Assembly: GCA_963693085.1 (NCBI GenBank)
Contig: OY856413.1
Span: 541,143,379-541,207,378 of the forward strand
Length of the DNA: 64,000 nucleotides
Direction of reading: 5' to 3'
Source of the DNA: Alisma plantago-aquatica
Lineage: Eukaryota > Streptophyta > Magnoliopsida > Alismatales > Alismataceae
Position numbers and translations under genes: made by a program. The notes below the pieces were generated by a model. The model searched no databases, was not told where the DNA came from, and worked only from the letters and a program-made list of their open reading frames with translations. This document shows positions 43,936-55,919 of the stretch, piece after piece. Every line of letters starts with the position of its first letter. The first letter of the stretch is position 1.

Positions 43936-44880
43936 CTAGAAGCATGGTCCTAATAATTTCCTATAAAGACCTATTTTTCCTCTACAAAACCATTTTTTGA
44001 GGTGTACAAGGGGATGAAATGTTGTGTGTATAACTGAATTCCTCACAAAACTTCTCAAACAAATCATTTTCAAATTCTCCCCCATGGTCACTACAAATAG
44101 AGATGATTCGACAAGAAGCTTTATTCTTAGCCCATTTGCAAAAAGTAGAGAAAACATGGAGATTATCAAATTTTGAAATAAGAAGAAGGTCAAAGTATAG
44201 TGAGGGAAATCATCAACAATCACAAGGTAATACTTGCTACCATGAAACGATTGAGTTCTCATTGGTCTAAAGAGATCAATGTGAAGAAGTTCAAGATCTC
44301 TCTTGGTATTAAGGACTCCTTTGGATTTAAAGGAGTATTTGGTTTTCTTTCCTAGTATACAAGGTTGGTGTTCCTCATCCTTCTTGAAGTCCAATTTAGT
44401 AAGTCCTTTCACTGATTCCTTTTTTCTCAACTTCTTCAATTGATGCATATTTACATGACCAAGCCTATGGTGCCACAAAGATATATCACTTTTACCAACA
44501 ACAAGGTACTTACTAATAATAGGCTTAAGAGAATCAATAATAATAACATAAATGTGTCCACTTCTAGTTCCCTTATATATGAAATTGTAGGAGAGGGAAT
44601 CTGGAAGTAGACATTCAATAGATGTAAAAAGAACAAGATAACCATTATCACATAACTGACTAACACTAATAAGATTGTGATGTAGGCCATCCACAGGAAG
44701 AAAATTCTTGATGGATAGTGAATCACCCACATCACCCTCACCTATAAATTTACATTTCCTCTTATCCCCAAAAGTCACTGATCCTCCTTTCTTTTTCATA
44801 AAATTATTGAGTGGCTCATCTCACGAGTCCTATGCTTGGAGAAACCACTATAAACAATTCATTTTCTATTTACCTATAGG
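43936..44880 (-). pseudogene. SIRE-like protease remnant and integrase
   Basis: A 287-codon open frame (43936-44799) starts GGSVTFGDKRKCKFIGEGDV, the sequence after the copia protease, then LPVDGLHHNLISVSQLCDNG. It has SLWHHRLGHVNMHQLKKL, the H-H part of the integrase zinc finger, but only one cysteine in PCILGKK. The core shows LLHIDLFRPM and YYLVIVDDFPHY, which keep both early catalytic aspartates. Upstream, at 44800-44880, the protease active site region reads WFLQA followed by a stop, so DSG is lost. The frame diverges near its end. Confidence 0.85.
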
Positions 44881-44903
44881 AAACGAAGTTGTCAGTTCCC
44901 AAT

Positions 44904-46790
44904 TCAACCCTTGGGATCTGGAGTTAGCTTGGGGATCCATTTCAACTTTAGTTTGGTCTGCTTTTCTTTGTAAGGACAATAAGTAGAATAATGATCATCA
45001 CTCTTGCAATGAGCACAAACCATACAAGACTTAGATCCAAAAGTCTCTCCATGGAATATTGGAGGCTTGTTGCTCTTTTTGTTACCTTTTCCCTTGCTCT
45101 TAGGAACTCCCTCATATCCCAAACCACTACTAGCAACTTGTTTGGTAGAGTGCTCCAGGACAACATTTAGGGACTTCTTTCCTTTGAGGAACTTTTGCAA
45201 AGTCTCTCTAAGTCTGTGATTATCATCACTAAGAGGTCAGTCTCCAAATAGAGGTCTCTATGGAAATAAGAATCCTTTTCAAGAGTAACACTAGAAACTT
45301 CATTACTAGGTATGATATGACTAGATTCAAGATCATTAACTCAAGAAAGAATTCTATATTTTTCAGATCTAAGAATAGTAAGCTCATCAAGATAGATACT
45401 ATTTTCATCCTTAATAGCATCACATAGATGCCTAAGATCATTAAACTTGGCAACAATCTTGTCATTTTTCAGTTCTAATCAAAACACAAGTTCATTAAGG
45501 CAAGTTTAATTTTCATCTTTAAGACTATTTATGTTTTAAGATAAATATCATTGTATACCTTAATTCCATTGTTTTACAGTTCAAGTTCAAGAAATCAACC
45601 TTTCAATGAATATATGCTATCAAGATGGACATTTTCACTTTGCTCAAGAAAATTAATTTTAGCATATAGACATCAATAATTTTCCCTAATATTTTCTTCT
45701 TAGATTTGTATTTACAGTAAGAAGAACGGGAAGTATTTTTCATATTGAGAATTATTACATAGTTCATTCAAGCTTACCTCACTTAACTCATTTACCTCTC
45801 ATATTTCTTCAAAAGTTGAGGCCATAAGAGAAAGGTGACATTCTCCTTCATTGGAGTTGGAATCACTATAGGAACACTCCTCCCATGTGGCATGAGCTGC
45901 ATCTTTGCTTCTTCTTTCCTTCTTGTCCTTCCTCTTGAACTTTCTCTCCTTCTTATTGTCATCCTTGTTCTTGGAGCTGCTCTTATGGTAGGACTTTTAG
46001 CCTTGGGACAATTATTCTTGTATGGTTCCTTTTGATCACACTCATAGAACCTTGGAGTAGGCTGGCAAGCAAGTTGTTGTTGAAGAACAATGGCCTTCAC
46101 CTGAGCTTTGAAGGCATTTTGCTTCATCTTCTTGGACTTCTCTTCTAGCTTTTCCTCGTCTTCCTACTTCTCAAGTCTAGGCTCATAGGCTTGAAGATTA
46201 CAAATGAACTCTTCGATAGAATTTTCACCAAGGCTTCTTGTTTCTTGAATGGAGGTAGCCTTGGATTTCCACCTCTCAGGAAGAGATCCAAGGATCTTGT
46301 AGTTGATAGTGCCTTGATCCATAGGTTAGCTCCAAGTGGCAAGTCCATTCATGATGGTATTAATCCTAGAATACATTTCAGCCGCTCTCTCTTTCTTACC
46401 CATCTTGAAGTTCTCAAGGATACCTTTGAGCATGTAGACTTTGGATTCCTTGACTTGCTTGGTCCCTTGATACACGATGCATAAATTGTTCCATATCTCA
46501 TAGGTGGTGTTCCAAGAAGAAATTTGGTTGAACTCGAAATAAGTGAGGGCTTAATAGATAATGCTAATAGCCTTTGCATTCAACTGGGCTTTCTTCAAGG
46601 TAGCTTAGACACATCTCCTAATGACTCCTTGTAGGGAAGAATGACCACTTTTCACATGTTGTAGTTCTTCCCTTGCAAGTATAACTACATCCTCCTCTTC
46701 TAATAGAGGAAGTTTTTACTGTCCAAGATTGGAATCCACATTTAAGTTGAGAGAACCTAGAAGGTTTTCACCCATCTTCTTGTCTCATGG
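44904..46790 (-). pseudogene. SIRE-like copia gag
   Basis: Several minus-strand frames. 46145-46579 holds the central gag region (WNTTYEIWNNL-like and STCSKVSLRT). 45792-46127 has a first knuckle, FYECDQKEPYKNNCPKAK, with the first cysteine and the histidine replaced. 44904-45200 has an intact C-x2-C-x4-H-x4-C knuckle CAHCKSDDHYSTYC, followed by KWIPKLTPDPKG. Two separate knuckle regions, the second just before protease, are characteristic of the SIRE group. 45229-45600 is a leucine- and lysine-rich coiled-coil-like stretch with stops. Confidence 0.75.
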
Positions 46791-46813
46791 GAGATATAGT
46801 CAGAGAAGACTGA

Positions 46814-46826
46814 GGCTCTGATACCA
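46814..46826 (-). other. SIRE-like primer-binding site (tRNA-iMet)
   Basis: Minus strand TGGTATCAGAGCC, a perfect 13-base match to the initiator tRNA-Met complement, two bases inside the LTR end GATCCAACA. Confidence 0.88.
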
Positions 46827-46828
46827 CT

Positions 46829-47149
46829 TGTTGGATCAATGGGCTCTAGAAGGGGGGAGTTGAATAGAGCTAAAATACCTAAACCAAATTAGTTAAACAA
46901 TCAAATTACTTCAAGAGATAAGATTGCAAATATGGATTTTGATTGCAACTAAACATACATAGAAAGGATTAGAGAGATTGAATAAGATCAAGAACAAGCT
47001 ATGTATAGTGATTCCAAACCCCAAACTATGAGAATGTATATCCACTACCTAGATAGGTAAACCTATAGGATTTTGCAACCATTGCACCCTTCTTATATTC
47101 CATTATAAGTGATATAATAAGACCTTCCTTTTCTAGGGCAAAGATACCT
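46829..47149 (-). repeat. SIRE-like 5' LTR, U5 part only
   Basis: On the plus strand it starts TGTTGGATCAATGGGCTC and TAGAAGGGGGGAGTTGAATA, the U5 end of SIRE-type LTRs. It is cut at 47150 by a family-B copia LTR. Confidence 0.75.
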
Positions 47150-49300
47150 TGTAGGAAAATAAGGCCATAGAATAAGTAGTGAAACCAAAAATTTTACTGC
47201 CATATTCCCCGTTAACCCATTGGATCACATCAACAACCATATAATAGAAAGGATGGTTGTGAGGATATACCTGGTCTTGAAGCAAGTCCAATGACATCTT
47301 CTTGTCGTTGTAGTCATGCAAAACTCCTAGTTGCACTGAGAATCATATGCAATCGCTCCTGGTATCCACCACAAATAGCAGACTCGGACATGTCTGCAAT
47401 AGCTCCTCCATGGATTGCAGACTGAATTGTCCTCCTAGAGATGAGCAAAGGCCACCTCGTCTCTATGAAAGTCCACACATACCACCTAGAACTCTTGTCG
47501 TCCTACTAGAACAGATAGGAAGGAGTTGTCCCTTCTGTTGGTGTACTAGTCACCAACTTGGTCTCCCACAATTGTTCTACCATGTTATCCCTCCCTTTAT
47601 CGAGTATGACTTGCTCAAGTTCTCTCAGTTACAACAACAAGAGAAGTCAAACAATTGTCAGCAGATATTGATGTGTCTGAGAAGCCCTCAGAACCCCTCT
47701 ATTTATAGGAGGGGTTAGGGTTAGGGTTAGGGTTTCCAGTCTTTGTGGGAGTAGAAGGAACTAGAATCTCATAAATTTCATAACTTGTGAGTGGCAAACT
47801 AGTCGGTTGGCATGCGAGCCAATCGGTTCACTTGGTGAATCGGTCATTTTGTTATGTTTCCCAAACACATATAAATTGGCAATTCTATTCCAATCAATGC
47901 ATGCCATGATGTCAACACTAATCCTTGATGCAATCGAATTGCACCATGAACATGGTGTTTTTCTCAACAAAATGGTCATCTCGCACCACAAACCGGTTGG
48001 TTTGGTAAACAAACCGGTTGTTTTGCTTCTCAACTCAGCTAGGATTCAGACAATGCAATATCCAATCAACCTAACACTCTGACCGATCATTTCATCACAT
48101 GAGCCAATTGGTTGGGAGTCCAATCAGTTGATTTGTTGCTTTAAATTAATACTTAAACAATTTAGTAATCAATCCAATCATAATTCATGATCAAAACTCC
48201 TCTTCTAGGTCAGTTCCTATGTGTGTGATCCTATAGGTCCCATGTGACATAGGCAGTGAATGTGCATAACCAGTTATGACATCACAAGCAATGAGTGGTG
48301 CCTAGTCGCACATCAATGCTACCCAAGTAAATGAAAAGTTGGAGAACAACTTCAAACTACAATTTGTGTTTGGTGTTATAATGTTTGTATAGTTAAGGAA
48401 CAAGATTGAATGTTGAAGAGGATGAATACTCCATGCCTCTAGTTCAATATGTGTTTGGTGTTACAATGTTTGTATAGTTCCTTTGTCGCTAATATTCATA
48501 TTGAACTCGAGGCATGGAGTAATCATTCTATTCAACATTCAGTCTTGTTCCTTGAATGAGAGTAGACAGTCTGAGACATACGTAAGCTCAATATCACATA
48601 TTGACTCACATGCACATGGCCATTCATTTCTCAGTATTTCTAATCAAGAGGCCTAGGATATCATACTCCCATAGGAGGGACAAATCCCATCTACATCACT
48701 CACAGTCAGTCCCCATGTGTCACAATCACCCAATCATCACCATTATGGCAATCCTTATTCAGGATTATGTTTGATGATGTAAAAGCATACCTAACTACAT
48801 GTGATGAGTGTACCGACTTTAGGTCTAAGAACCACAATCACCACCAAAACCATGATATCTGACTATGACCACCATAGTAATGGTTTCCATGTGTCACTCT
48901 CATGATGGGTTTGTCTGATACACTATTTTGTAACATGTACCTATGTGCTTGGTTTGATATCACATATCGTGACTCATTTAAATTATGTCATCAACCAACA
49001 CACATTCTAGTCTTATGTATTAATGTTGTCTACAATGCTTCCACAATAATAACCGACTAGGGACATAACAAAATTGTATACTCTTAACATCCGTATGATC
49101 TCATTGTTCAGGTCCTCAACCTGAAGACATACGTTATTGAGTAATATCACCCTTTAGACATTTATTATTCTACTTCATTATCTCATAACTAAATAAAATA
49201 GAATAAATTGGAAGGTTGCCTTTATTTATTAATCAAATAATTTACAATATATGTCATTACAATCATCATATGATTGCCTCTCTGGGCATACATACCAACA
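47150..49300 (-). repeat. 3' LTR of copia family B, element 2
   Basis: 2151 bp. The plus strand begins TGTAGGAAAAT and ends CATACATACCAACA (minus strand TGTTGGTATG). It is homologous throughout to 40493-42535 and 58132-60344. A TATAAATA box lies at 47700-47707 on the minus strand, with a short TTAGGG triplet run at 47715-47732. A near-palindrome cluster (CCAATCGGTTCAC, GAATCGGTC, AACCGGTTGG) lies at 47780-48130. Confidence 0.85.
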
Positions 49301-49317
49301 CACTCCCACTTGCACTT
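49301..49317 (-). other. Polypurine tract, element 2
   Basis: Minus strand AAGTGCAAGTGGGAGTG directly before the 3' LTR. The family-B copy at 60345 keeps the same AGTGCAAGTGGGAG core. Confidence 0.75.
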
Positions 49318-49506
49318 AGACCCAGTCACCCACAAATATTATCTTGAGTGACCTAACATGACCATCATGCTTCTGCTACTTAAGTGCCTTTGTCAAGGGG
49401 TTGGCAATATTTCTCTCAGTCGGTACTCTACAAATCTCCACATCTCCTTGCTATATTTCGTACGAAATGGAACCGCCTTTATATGTGCTTGGAACATTGA
49501 TGTGAT

Positions 49507-50099
49507 ATGAGTTCCTTAGCTTGTGTAATAGATCCATTGTTGTCACAATGTAGCTCAATTGTGTCGTTGATGCTTGGAACAACCCCAAGTTTAGAAATGA
49601 ACTTCTTGATCCATACAACCTACTTTACTGCATTCGATGCAGCAATATACTTGGCCTCTGTTGTAGAATTGATAACTATCTCTTACTTAGAACTCTTTCA
49701 AATCACAACTCAATTTTTTTAGGCAAAACACAAATCGATATGTGATTTGTAATCATCTTTATAAGTGTAACCTTTTACCACCAACTCTTCCTATCCTCCG
49801 TATACCAAGAACTGATCCTTAATCCTTCCCAAGCACTTGAGGATGTTCTTCACGGTTGTCCAGTGAGTATCACTAGGATCTAGCTTATATCTTCTCATCA
49901 TGCTCAAAGCATACAAGACATCAAGACGGGTACACAACATTACATACATGATTGATCCAATTGCTGATGCATATGGAATCAAACTCACATGTTTCCTTTC
50001 TTCACAAGAACTGGGACATTGAGCTTTAGAGATGGTAACTCCATGACGCATGGGCATGTTTCCTCTCTTTAAGCTCTCCATCCGGAACTGCTTCAACAC
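49507..50099 (-). pseudogene. Family B element 2 RNase H and RT C-terminus
   Basis: 49791-50099 reads SLKRGNMPMRHGVTISKAQC, IPYASAIGSIMYVMLCTRLD and YALSMMRRYKLDPSDTHWTT, the post-catalytic segment of copia RT. 49510-49790 continues in broken frames with STTEAKYIAASNAVKW and LHCDNNGSITQAKE, the RNase H core including CDN. Stops make it inactive. Confidence 0.85.
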
Positions 50100-50122
50100 T
50101 TTGTCAATGTATGTGATCTGAC

Positions 50123-50974
50123 TTAGTCCAAGAGCCTTCTAGATCTATCTCTATAGATCATGATTCCCAAGATATAGGATACTTCTCCAAAGTCTTTCAT
50201 AGAGAATGTACTTCCCAACAAACTTTTTACCATATGTAAAGAAGGAATGTCATTCCCCATAAATAGTATTTCATCTACATACAATATGTAGAATGTCACT
50301 ATGCTCCCACTAACCTTCTTGTACAACAAGGTAAAGCCAAACTCTTTGACTGTCTCATCAAAATGAAGATTCCAACTCCGAGATTCTTGCTTCAATCCAT
50401 AGATTGACCTTTGTAGCTTACATACTTTATTTGCATCCTTTGGATTTATAAAACCCTTAGGTTGTGTTATATACGCATCCTCAAGAAGATTCCTATTAAG
50501 GAATGTAGTTTTAACATCCATCTGCCAAATCTCATAGTCATGGTAAGCTACAATAGCAAGCATGATCCTGGTGGACTTAACCATGGCAACTAGAGAAAAT
50601 GTTTTGTCATAGTCAACACCTTGAACATTTCTGAATCCCTTTGCAACCAATCTGCCCTTATAGGTATGTATTTTACCGTCCATGTCGGTATTCTTCTTGA
50701 AAACCCACTTGCACCCTATGGGTTTTACCCCTTTAGGTGGATCCACCAAGGTCCATACCTTGTTGGTATACATGGATTCCATCTCAGATATGATGGCCTC
50801 AAGCCATTTCTCAGACTCTGGTCCCTCATTAGCTTCTAGACAGGTAATTGGCTCATCATCTATGACCAACTCACAACCTTCTTGAGTGATATGATAACCA
50901 TATCTTTTAGTCTCAAGGTGTGTCCTACTCGATCTACGAGGTTCCTGTATTACTTGAGGAATTTGAGATTCCAC
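50123..50974 (-). pseudogene. Family B element 2 reverse transcriptase
   Basis: A 283-codon open frame: EPRRSSRTHLETKRYGY at the N-terminal side, then KWLEAIISEMESMYTNKVWT, LVDPPKGVKPIGCKWVFKKN, QMDVKTTFLN and KLQRSIYGLKQESRSWN. The catalytic box is YVDE instead of YVDD, so the second aspartate is replaced by glutamate, and a short segment before YKKVSGS is missing. It is the best-kept coding stretch of this element, but it is only part of pol and very likely non-functional. Confidence 0.88.
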
Positions 50975-51068
50975 AACAACTTGCGATTCTCCTTGTTCCT
51001 ATTGTACATCTAGTGGTTAAATGTTTTCTTGTTGGTCTCTAACCTCTTTGAGTTCTACTTTCCTCCCA

Positions 51069-51404
51069 CTATTTCCTTTGAATAAATTCCTTTTCAAGGA
51101 ATACACCGATCCTAACAACAAACACTTTGTTGTCAGATGGAGTGTAAAAGTAGTATCCCCTTGTTTCTTTGGTATATCCAACAAAATAACATTTATTGGA
51201 TTTGGGTCCAAGCTTTTCAAGAAATATTTTCTTGAAATAAGCTTCACATCCCCAAATCTTCATAAAAGATGCATCAGGACATTTCTCATGCCATATCTCA
51301 TATGGTGTCTTTTGAACCGATTTAGATGGTACGCGGTTAAATGTAAATGATATGGTTTCAAGTGTATAACCCCATAAGGAAGTCAAAAGATTGAAAAAAC
51401 TCAT
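51069..51404 (-). pseudogene. Family B element 2 integrase C-terminal region
   Basis: The frame reads FNRVPSKSVQKTPYEIWHEK, CPDASFMKIWGCEAYFKKIF and CYFVGYTKETRGYYFY, the conserved tail of copia integrases (P-x-K-S-x-x-x-TPYE-W, WGC-A, FVGYP--TKGY-FY). Confidence 0.87.
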
Positions 51405-51591
51405 TTTTGATCACACCATATCTAGAAATGTGTGATTACTTCTTTCTGATACACCATTATGCTGAGGTGTTACAAGGTGGAGTCCATTGAGATATGATCC
51501 CATGGGCTCGCAGAAGGTCCTTAAACTCTTGGCTTAAGTGTTCTACACCTTGATTAGGATGAAGTAACTTAATACTTTTTCCAATTTGGTT

Positions 51592-52246
51592 CTATACTAA
51601 ATTCATAAACTCTTTGAACCTATCAAGAGTTTCTGACTTATGTTTCATCAGGTAAACATAATCATACCTACTAAAGTCATCAATGAAGGTAATGAAGTAC
51701 TGATACCCACCACTAGCATTTGTTCTAAAAGGGCCACACACATCAATATGTATGAGTCCTAATAGATCACTATCCCTCTCACTATTTCCAATGAAGGGAG
51801 TCTTCTTCATCTTTCCTAATAAACAAGACTCACATGTCTCTATTGATTCGAAATGAAAAGAGTCTAGATATGCAATTCTCATTTATGTTCCCAAGACGAC
51901 AATGTCAAAGGTATGTTTGGTTTGAGTTATAGAGTTTTTGTCTTTTAGTATTTACATTATACACACTTGTCTCTAGATCTATCAAGTATAAACCATGAGA
52001 TATAGGGGAACTGCCATAAAAGATCTCATATTTACTAATAGAACATCGACCATTCTTTATAACAAATTCAAATCTATTCTTATCCAAACAAGATATAGAT
52101 ATGATATTCCTATTAATGGTAGGTACATAATAGCAATTCTCCAACTCTATTACAAGCCCTCTAGGTAGAGATAACTCATAGGTTCCAACTACGTTGGAAG
52201 CAACTCTTGCTCCATTAGCAACACACAGTTCAACCTCACCTTTCAT
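51592..52246 (-). pseudogene. Family B element 2 pre-integrase and integrase core
   Basis: 51905-52246 gives GEVELCVANGARVASNVVGT and NCYYVPTINRNIISISCLDK, the segment between protease and integrase. The zinc-finger entry at about 51880-51905 reads HCRLGNINE with a stop in place of the usual tryptophan before it. 51592-51882 gives ETCESCLLGKMKKTPF, with C-x2-C intact, then LIHIDVCGPF and FITFIDDFSRYDYVYL with both early catalytic aspartates. Confidence 0.87.
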
Positions 52247-52247
52247 A

Positions 52248-52340
52248 AAAGATCAACCTCTTCAGATCCTTCACATTTGATAAAATGTGTGATCCACATC
52301 TCGAATCTAGTACCCATGATGAAGAAGTAGAAAAGTTAAT
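52248..52340 (-). pseudogene. Family B element 2 protease active-site region
   Basis: The minus strand reads SSWVLDSRCGSHILSN. The family pattern is WVLDTGCGSHI, so the active-site glycine is arginine here. It directly precedes GEVELCVANGARV. Confidence 0.78.
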
Positions 52341-52379
52341 ATCAATTACATATTTACCTAAAGGAGAGATCTCTATCCC

Positions 52380-53030
52380 TCACTTCATCTTCCTAGTTTT
52401 CCTTATGCTTCTCCTTATTTTGAGTATAGAAGACTTGGACTTTAGCTTAGCCTCAGAACACTTCTTGGCCTTGCCTTTAATCTTGGACTCCATCCCACTG
52501 ATATCCATCACGTATTTTTCCTTCTTCATTTGTTCTTTGACATGTGCCAACATGTCAAGTAACTCTGACAGTGATCTAACCATGTTACTTAAGTTGTAAC
52601 ACTCGATAAAATGGGTATATGATTTAGGCAATGATTGCAAAATCATATCTGTGGCCAACTCTTGACCTAAAGGAAATACCAATCTCTATAGATACTCCAT
52701 ATTCCCAATCATATTGAGTAGATGGGGTTCTACTAGATCTCCCTCTAGTAGTTTGCACTCAAATAGCACCTTAAATACATTATACCTTTGTTGCTTATCA
52801 TGGTGTTTATGCAACTCATAGTTCATACAACCCAACATAAGCTTCTTGATGTCTACAACTTCATTGGCATGCTTCAAATGAAGATCCATTTCAATCTCAG
52901 ACATATGTGGAGCATATTTTACTAGCATTGGTATTTCAAGAACACAGAGAACACTTCTCAAGGTCCTGAACTAGTTTTGAAAGTAAATCTTGAGTAGTTC
53001 ATTCGATCGCAATGATGGATTGTTTTCCAT
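52380..53030 (-). pseudogene. Family B element 2 gag
   Basis: Starting near 53030 (MENNPSLRSNELLKI), then LRSVLCVLEIPMLVKYAPHM, KHANEVVDIKKLMLGCMNYE, and after a stop VFPLGQELATDMILQSLPKS and MVRSLSELLDMLAHVKEQMK. This matches the related gag at 63370-63980 and standard copia UBN2-type gag proteins. The CCHC knuckle seen in the copy at 63277-63333 is absent: the frame goes from a lysine-rich stretch to the protease region. Confidence 0.83.
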
Positions 53031-53060
53031 TTGATTCTACAAGAGAACATTTTTGCATTT

Positions 53061-54100
53061 TGTCAAAAAATCCTTTTGATTTGATTTTATTTGAAAAATA
53101 TTTGATAATATTTAATTAGGCCTTTAATTAATTATAACTCCCACTATATTTCAAATTGATATCCCTTACTACTAATTTGGAAGATTGTAGCATACAATCT
53201 TCCAATGAGCCAAGATTCAAAATAATTCAGTCAATATCCAACCAACACTGGTGCTCATGACCAATCATTAAGGTAGGAAACATTTTCCAATTGCATCTTA
53301 TGCAATTATTGGATAGATGGTATATCCAACTCTTTTCCATGGTCCATCTTTATGTTTCTAGGCACTTAATCCTATTAAGGTTACCTAGTTAAGCCTGACC
53401 CATAAACCAACATGATAGAATATGCACCCTGCTAGGGAAGACCCACATATCTACCATTACACATCTAAGAGATAGACATCATCCCACACTCGGTCAATCA
53501 AGCTTTTCTTGTGTGCTGCTAATGGAAAGCATTTTAGACTTAATATTTGATTGAGGGATTTGTATTTATAAATACATATACTTTATCCAATCACCACATA
53601 TATAGTACATATGATATACATGCTATATCCCACAATGAAAATAAGCAATAAGCAAAAAGTGAAAATTATGGCCATCTTAATGTAATTCCTTGGTACCACA
53701 AGGAATTACCACAACCTAGGTCTACATCACATGCAGAAACCTATTATTGATGAAGATTCATGCTTTGCCAGTCCGAGTTGATTGGTTCAACCCTTGAACT
53801 AATTGTCTCACCTCCTGGTCAGTTGGATGGTCGTTTGGTCTGCGGTCCACCATCTGTTGGGTCAAGATGGTCACTTGACCTGATCTGATCATCCTTCTTT
53901 GTCATAACAAGAAAGTAAACTATCCTACTATTACATGTGTAAAGAAATGAAATCACTTCTCTACTAAATATTTGAACAATAGAACCTCCAGTCCAAACAC
54001 ACTCAGAAGGTATGATGGAGTGGGTGTAAAATTTTCAAATCTTTATATAATGGTAATCAAAAGAGCAAAGTATAGCAGCAGAATAAAAGCATGACTATAT
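53061..54100. other. Unclassified interval, possible 5' untranslated part of element 2
   Basis: No gene supported. The sequence TTCCTTGGTACCACAAGGAA (about 53687-53706) is a perfect inverted repeat. Units such as GGTCAGTTGGATGGTCG recall the near-palindromes in family-B LTRs, but no LTR terminus or primer site was found. Confidence 0.35.
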
Positions 54101-55900
54101 TCAATTATAAAACAAGGGAACATCTTAAACTTACATCAAGGGATCCATGTAGAGGAAATCTAAACCACCTCAAGATTGTCTCCAACCTTCATCATCACAA
54201 TCTAAGTCCATGTCAACATGCCTTGTCATCCAAGTCCTCCACCTAGGGTTGGAAGCATACCCCAGCAAAAGAAGAGAAAAATAGAAGACATCAGCAAAGG
54301 CTGGTATGTGCATACTAAAAAGAAAATTGAGCAATTTATAAAGAACAAGGGACATAAAAATAAAAGGCTTCCCATGCAAGAGATAAGGACTACCCAATTG
54401 GGCATAAAAGAAAAGAAACATCAACATTATAAAAGAAGATACTTGCCATAATCAAAACAATAAAGATTGTGCAACATAATCACATATCAAGATTTGGGCA
54501 CATAACCCATCAATATTTTTGGGCATATAACCCATCATCAACTTAGGCACATAACTAATCATAAACATCATCAACCTGCATGCATGTGAAATAAGCATAG
54601 CCCTAGAACAATATAAATAACAATTGGCAGCCAACCCTCATAAAGTTGAAACCTGATAGAGAAAGGAATACTTCCAATCTCCCAAATATATATAAAACGG
54701 GTCAAGACACACATCTTGCCCAGGGTACGAGGTTCCTTGTCGTCCCTAAAAGAGCAGGAAATATCACATCTACTATAAACAAAACCAATGCAATTTACAC
54801 TACTCTAGTGCTACTAAATCACATAGCATGTATAATGTAGAGGCAAGTAGAAAGTATAGTCAGAATAAACAATGGTGCCATCACACAATGGTCAACACAA
54901 CATATAACATCCACTTCAAAGTGGGCATATATCACCAAGTAAACCTCCACATCACAGTGGGCATATAATATCCAAAGTCCAACTTGCTCCAAGGCAACAA
55001 GATAAGATTCTAAGAGAATATCCATGATCACAAGATCAATAACAAATAAGATACTTCACATGAAGCATGATTTCGAAAGAACAAGACAACGTGTAGGCTA
55101 ATGTCCATAGGACCAAAAGTAAGACAAAAATAGGCTAATTGCTCAACAAGAATAATCGAGGATGCAAACATACCTCAACTTCAGAGTCAAATGATCCAAA
55201 GTCACTTCAAGGTTCAAGCCTAGGCTTCCAAAGAACCTATTAACATGTATGGGGGATTAAGGTTAGATTTATATTGATTTCATAAACCCTAAAAACCACC
55301 TTTTTAAACATATGTGAATTAGGTTTCCAAAACCATTCCATATTTTAGTATATGTCATTAGGATTTCAAAACATATTTTATTATATTTTTTTGACTTATA
55401 AATATTTAGTTATGATTTTTACAAGTTAATTCTTATTTAGGTTAAACCATAAAAATCACCTCTTCTAAACATTAGAGTCAGGATACAAAATGAACACCAT
55501 TAGAAAGGCCTTATTTTTTTGAATCCAATGAGTATTTTTTCCATATTTTTCTGATCATCCATTAATTAGTTATTGATTTTTAAACGTCAACCAATTAGAA
55601 AATTACACATCAGCAGAATGCAAAGTGAAGAGAGAGGGAAACTTGGCCGACCCCACATGACTTGGCCCAATCACAGGAGGCCAAGTCATGGGTCAAAGCT
55701 CACATGGCCCCGGTCAGATAAAAAATCAAAACCATCGAAAAGATGACAATGCCCAAAGCTGAGAAAACAACAAAATAAACCTCAACTCAGTCTAGTTGGG
55801 TTTCTTTCATAGAGTCTTTGATACCCCCAAATTAGCTTTAATTGGTAAGCAATCATGAGCAATAAGGAAAAAGCATAACAAATCCAACATAGTTACTAAT
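54101..55900 (-). repeat. Gypsy LTR fragment related to 19950-23060
   Basis: Non-coding. The segment 55600-55720 (ACTTGGCCCAATCACAGG and GGCCAAGTCATGGG) parallels 21240-21320 in the LTR ending at 23060, and the general order of motifs is similar. The ends could not be placed, and there is no adjoining gypsy code. Confidence 0.4.
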
Positions 55901-55919
55901 TTTCCAACAACTAAGGTAA

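Larger units (their letters stand above)
37622..47149 (-). mobile_element. SIRE-like Ty1/copia element, nested and decayed
   Basis: Element order on the minus strand: partial 5' LTR (46829-47149), tRNA-Met primer site, gag with two knuckle regions, protease, integrase, RT, RNase H, then the extra ORF. A solo LTR (40493-42535) splits the RNase H-proximal region, and another copia element enters its 5' LTR at 47150. No 3' LTR was found. Stops are frequent throughout. Confidence 0.78.
47150..53060 (-). mobile_element. Ty1/copia family B, element 2 (5' LTR missing)
   Basis: Minus-strand element with 3' LTR, purine tract, RNase H, RT, integrase, protease and gag in the standard copia order. The gag opening lies near 53030. 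No second LTR is recognisable to the right, so the 5' end is lost or replaced. It is inserted into the 5' LTR of the SIRE-like element. Confidence 0.82.

Noticed and set aside
47715..47732. Interstitial telomere (TTAGGG x3)
   Set aside because: Only three units, within an LTR; the sister LTR at 41020 has GGTTTAGGGTCAGGG in the same place, so it is a small local repeat.
53687..53706. TTCCTTGGTACCACAAGGAA as a terminator hairpin
   Set aside because: A perfect inverted repeat, but in plant DNA without a gene next to it; bacterial-style termination does not apply.
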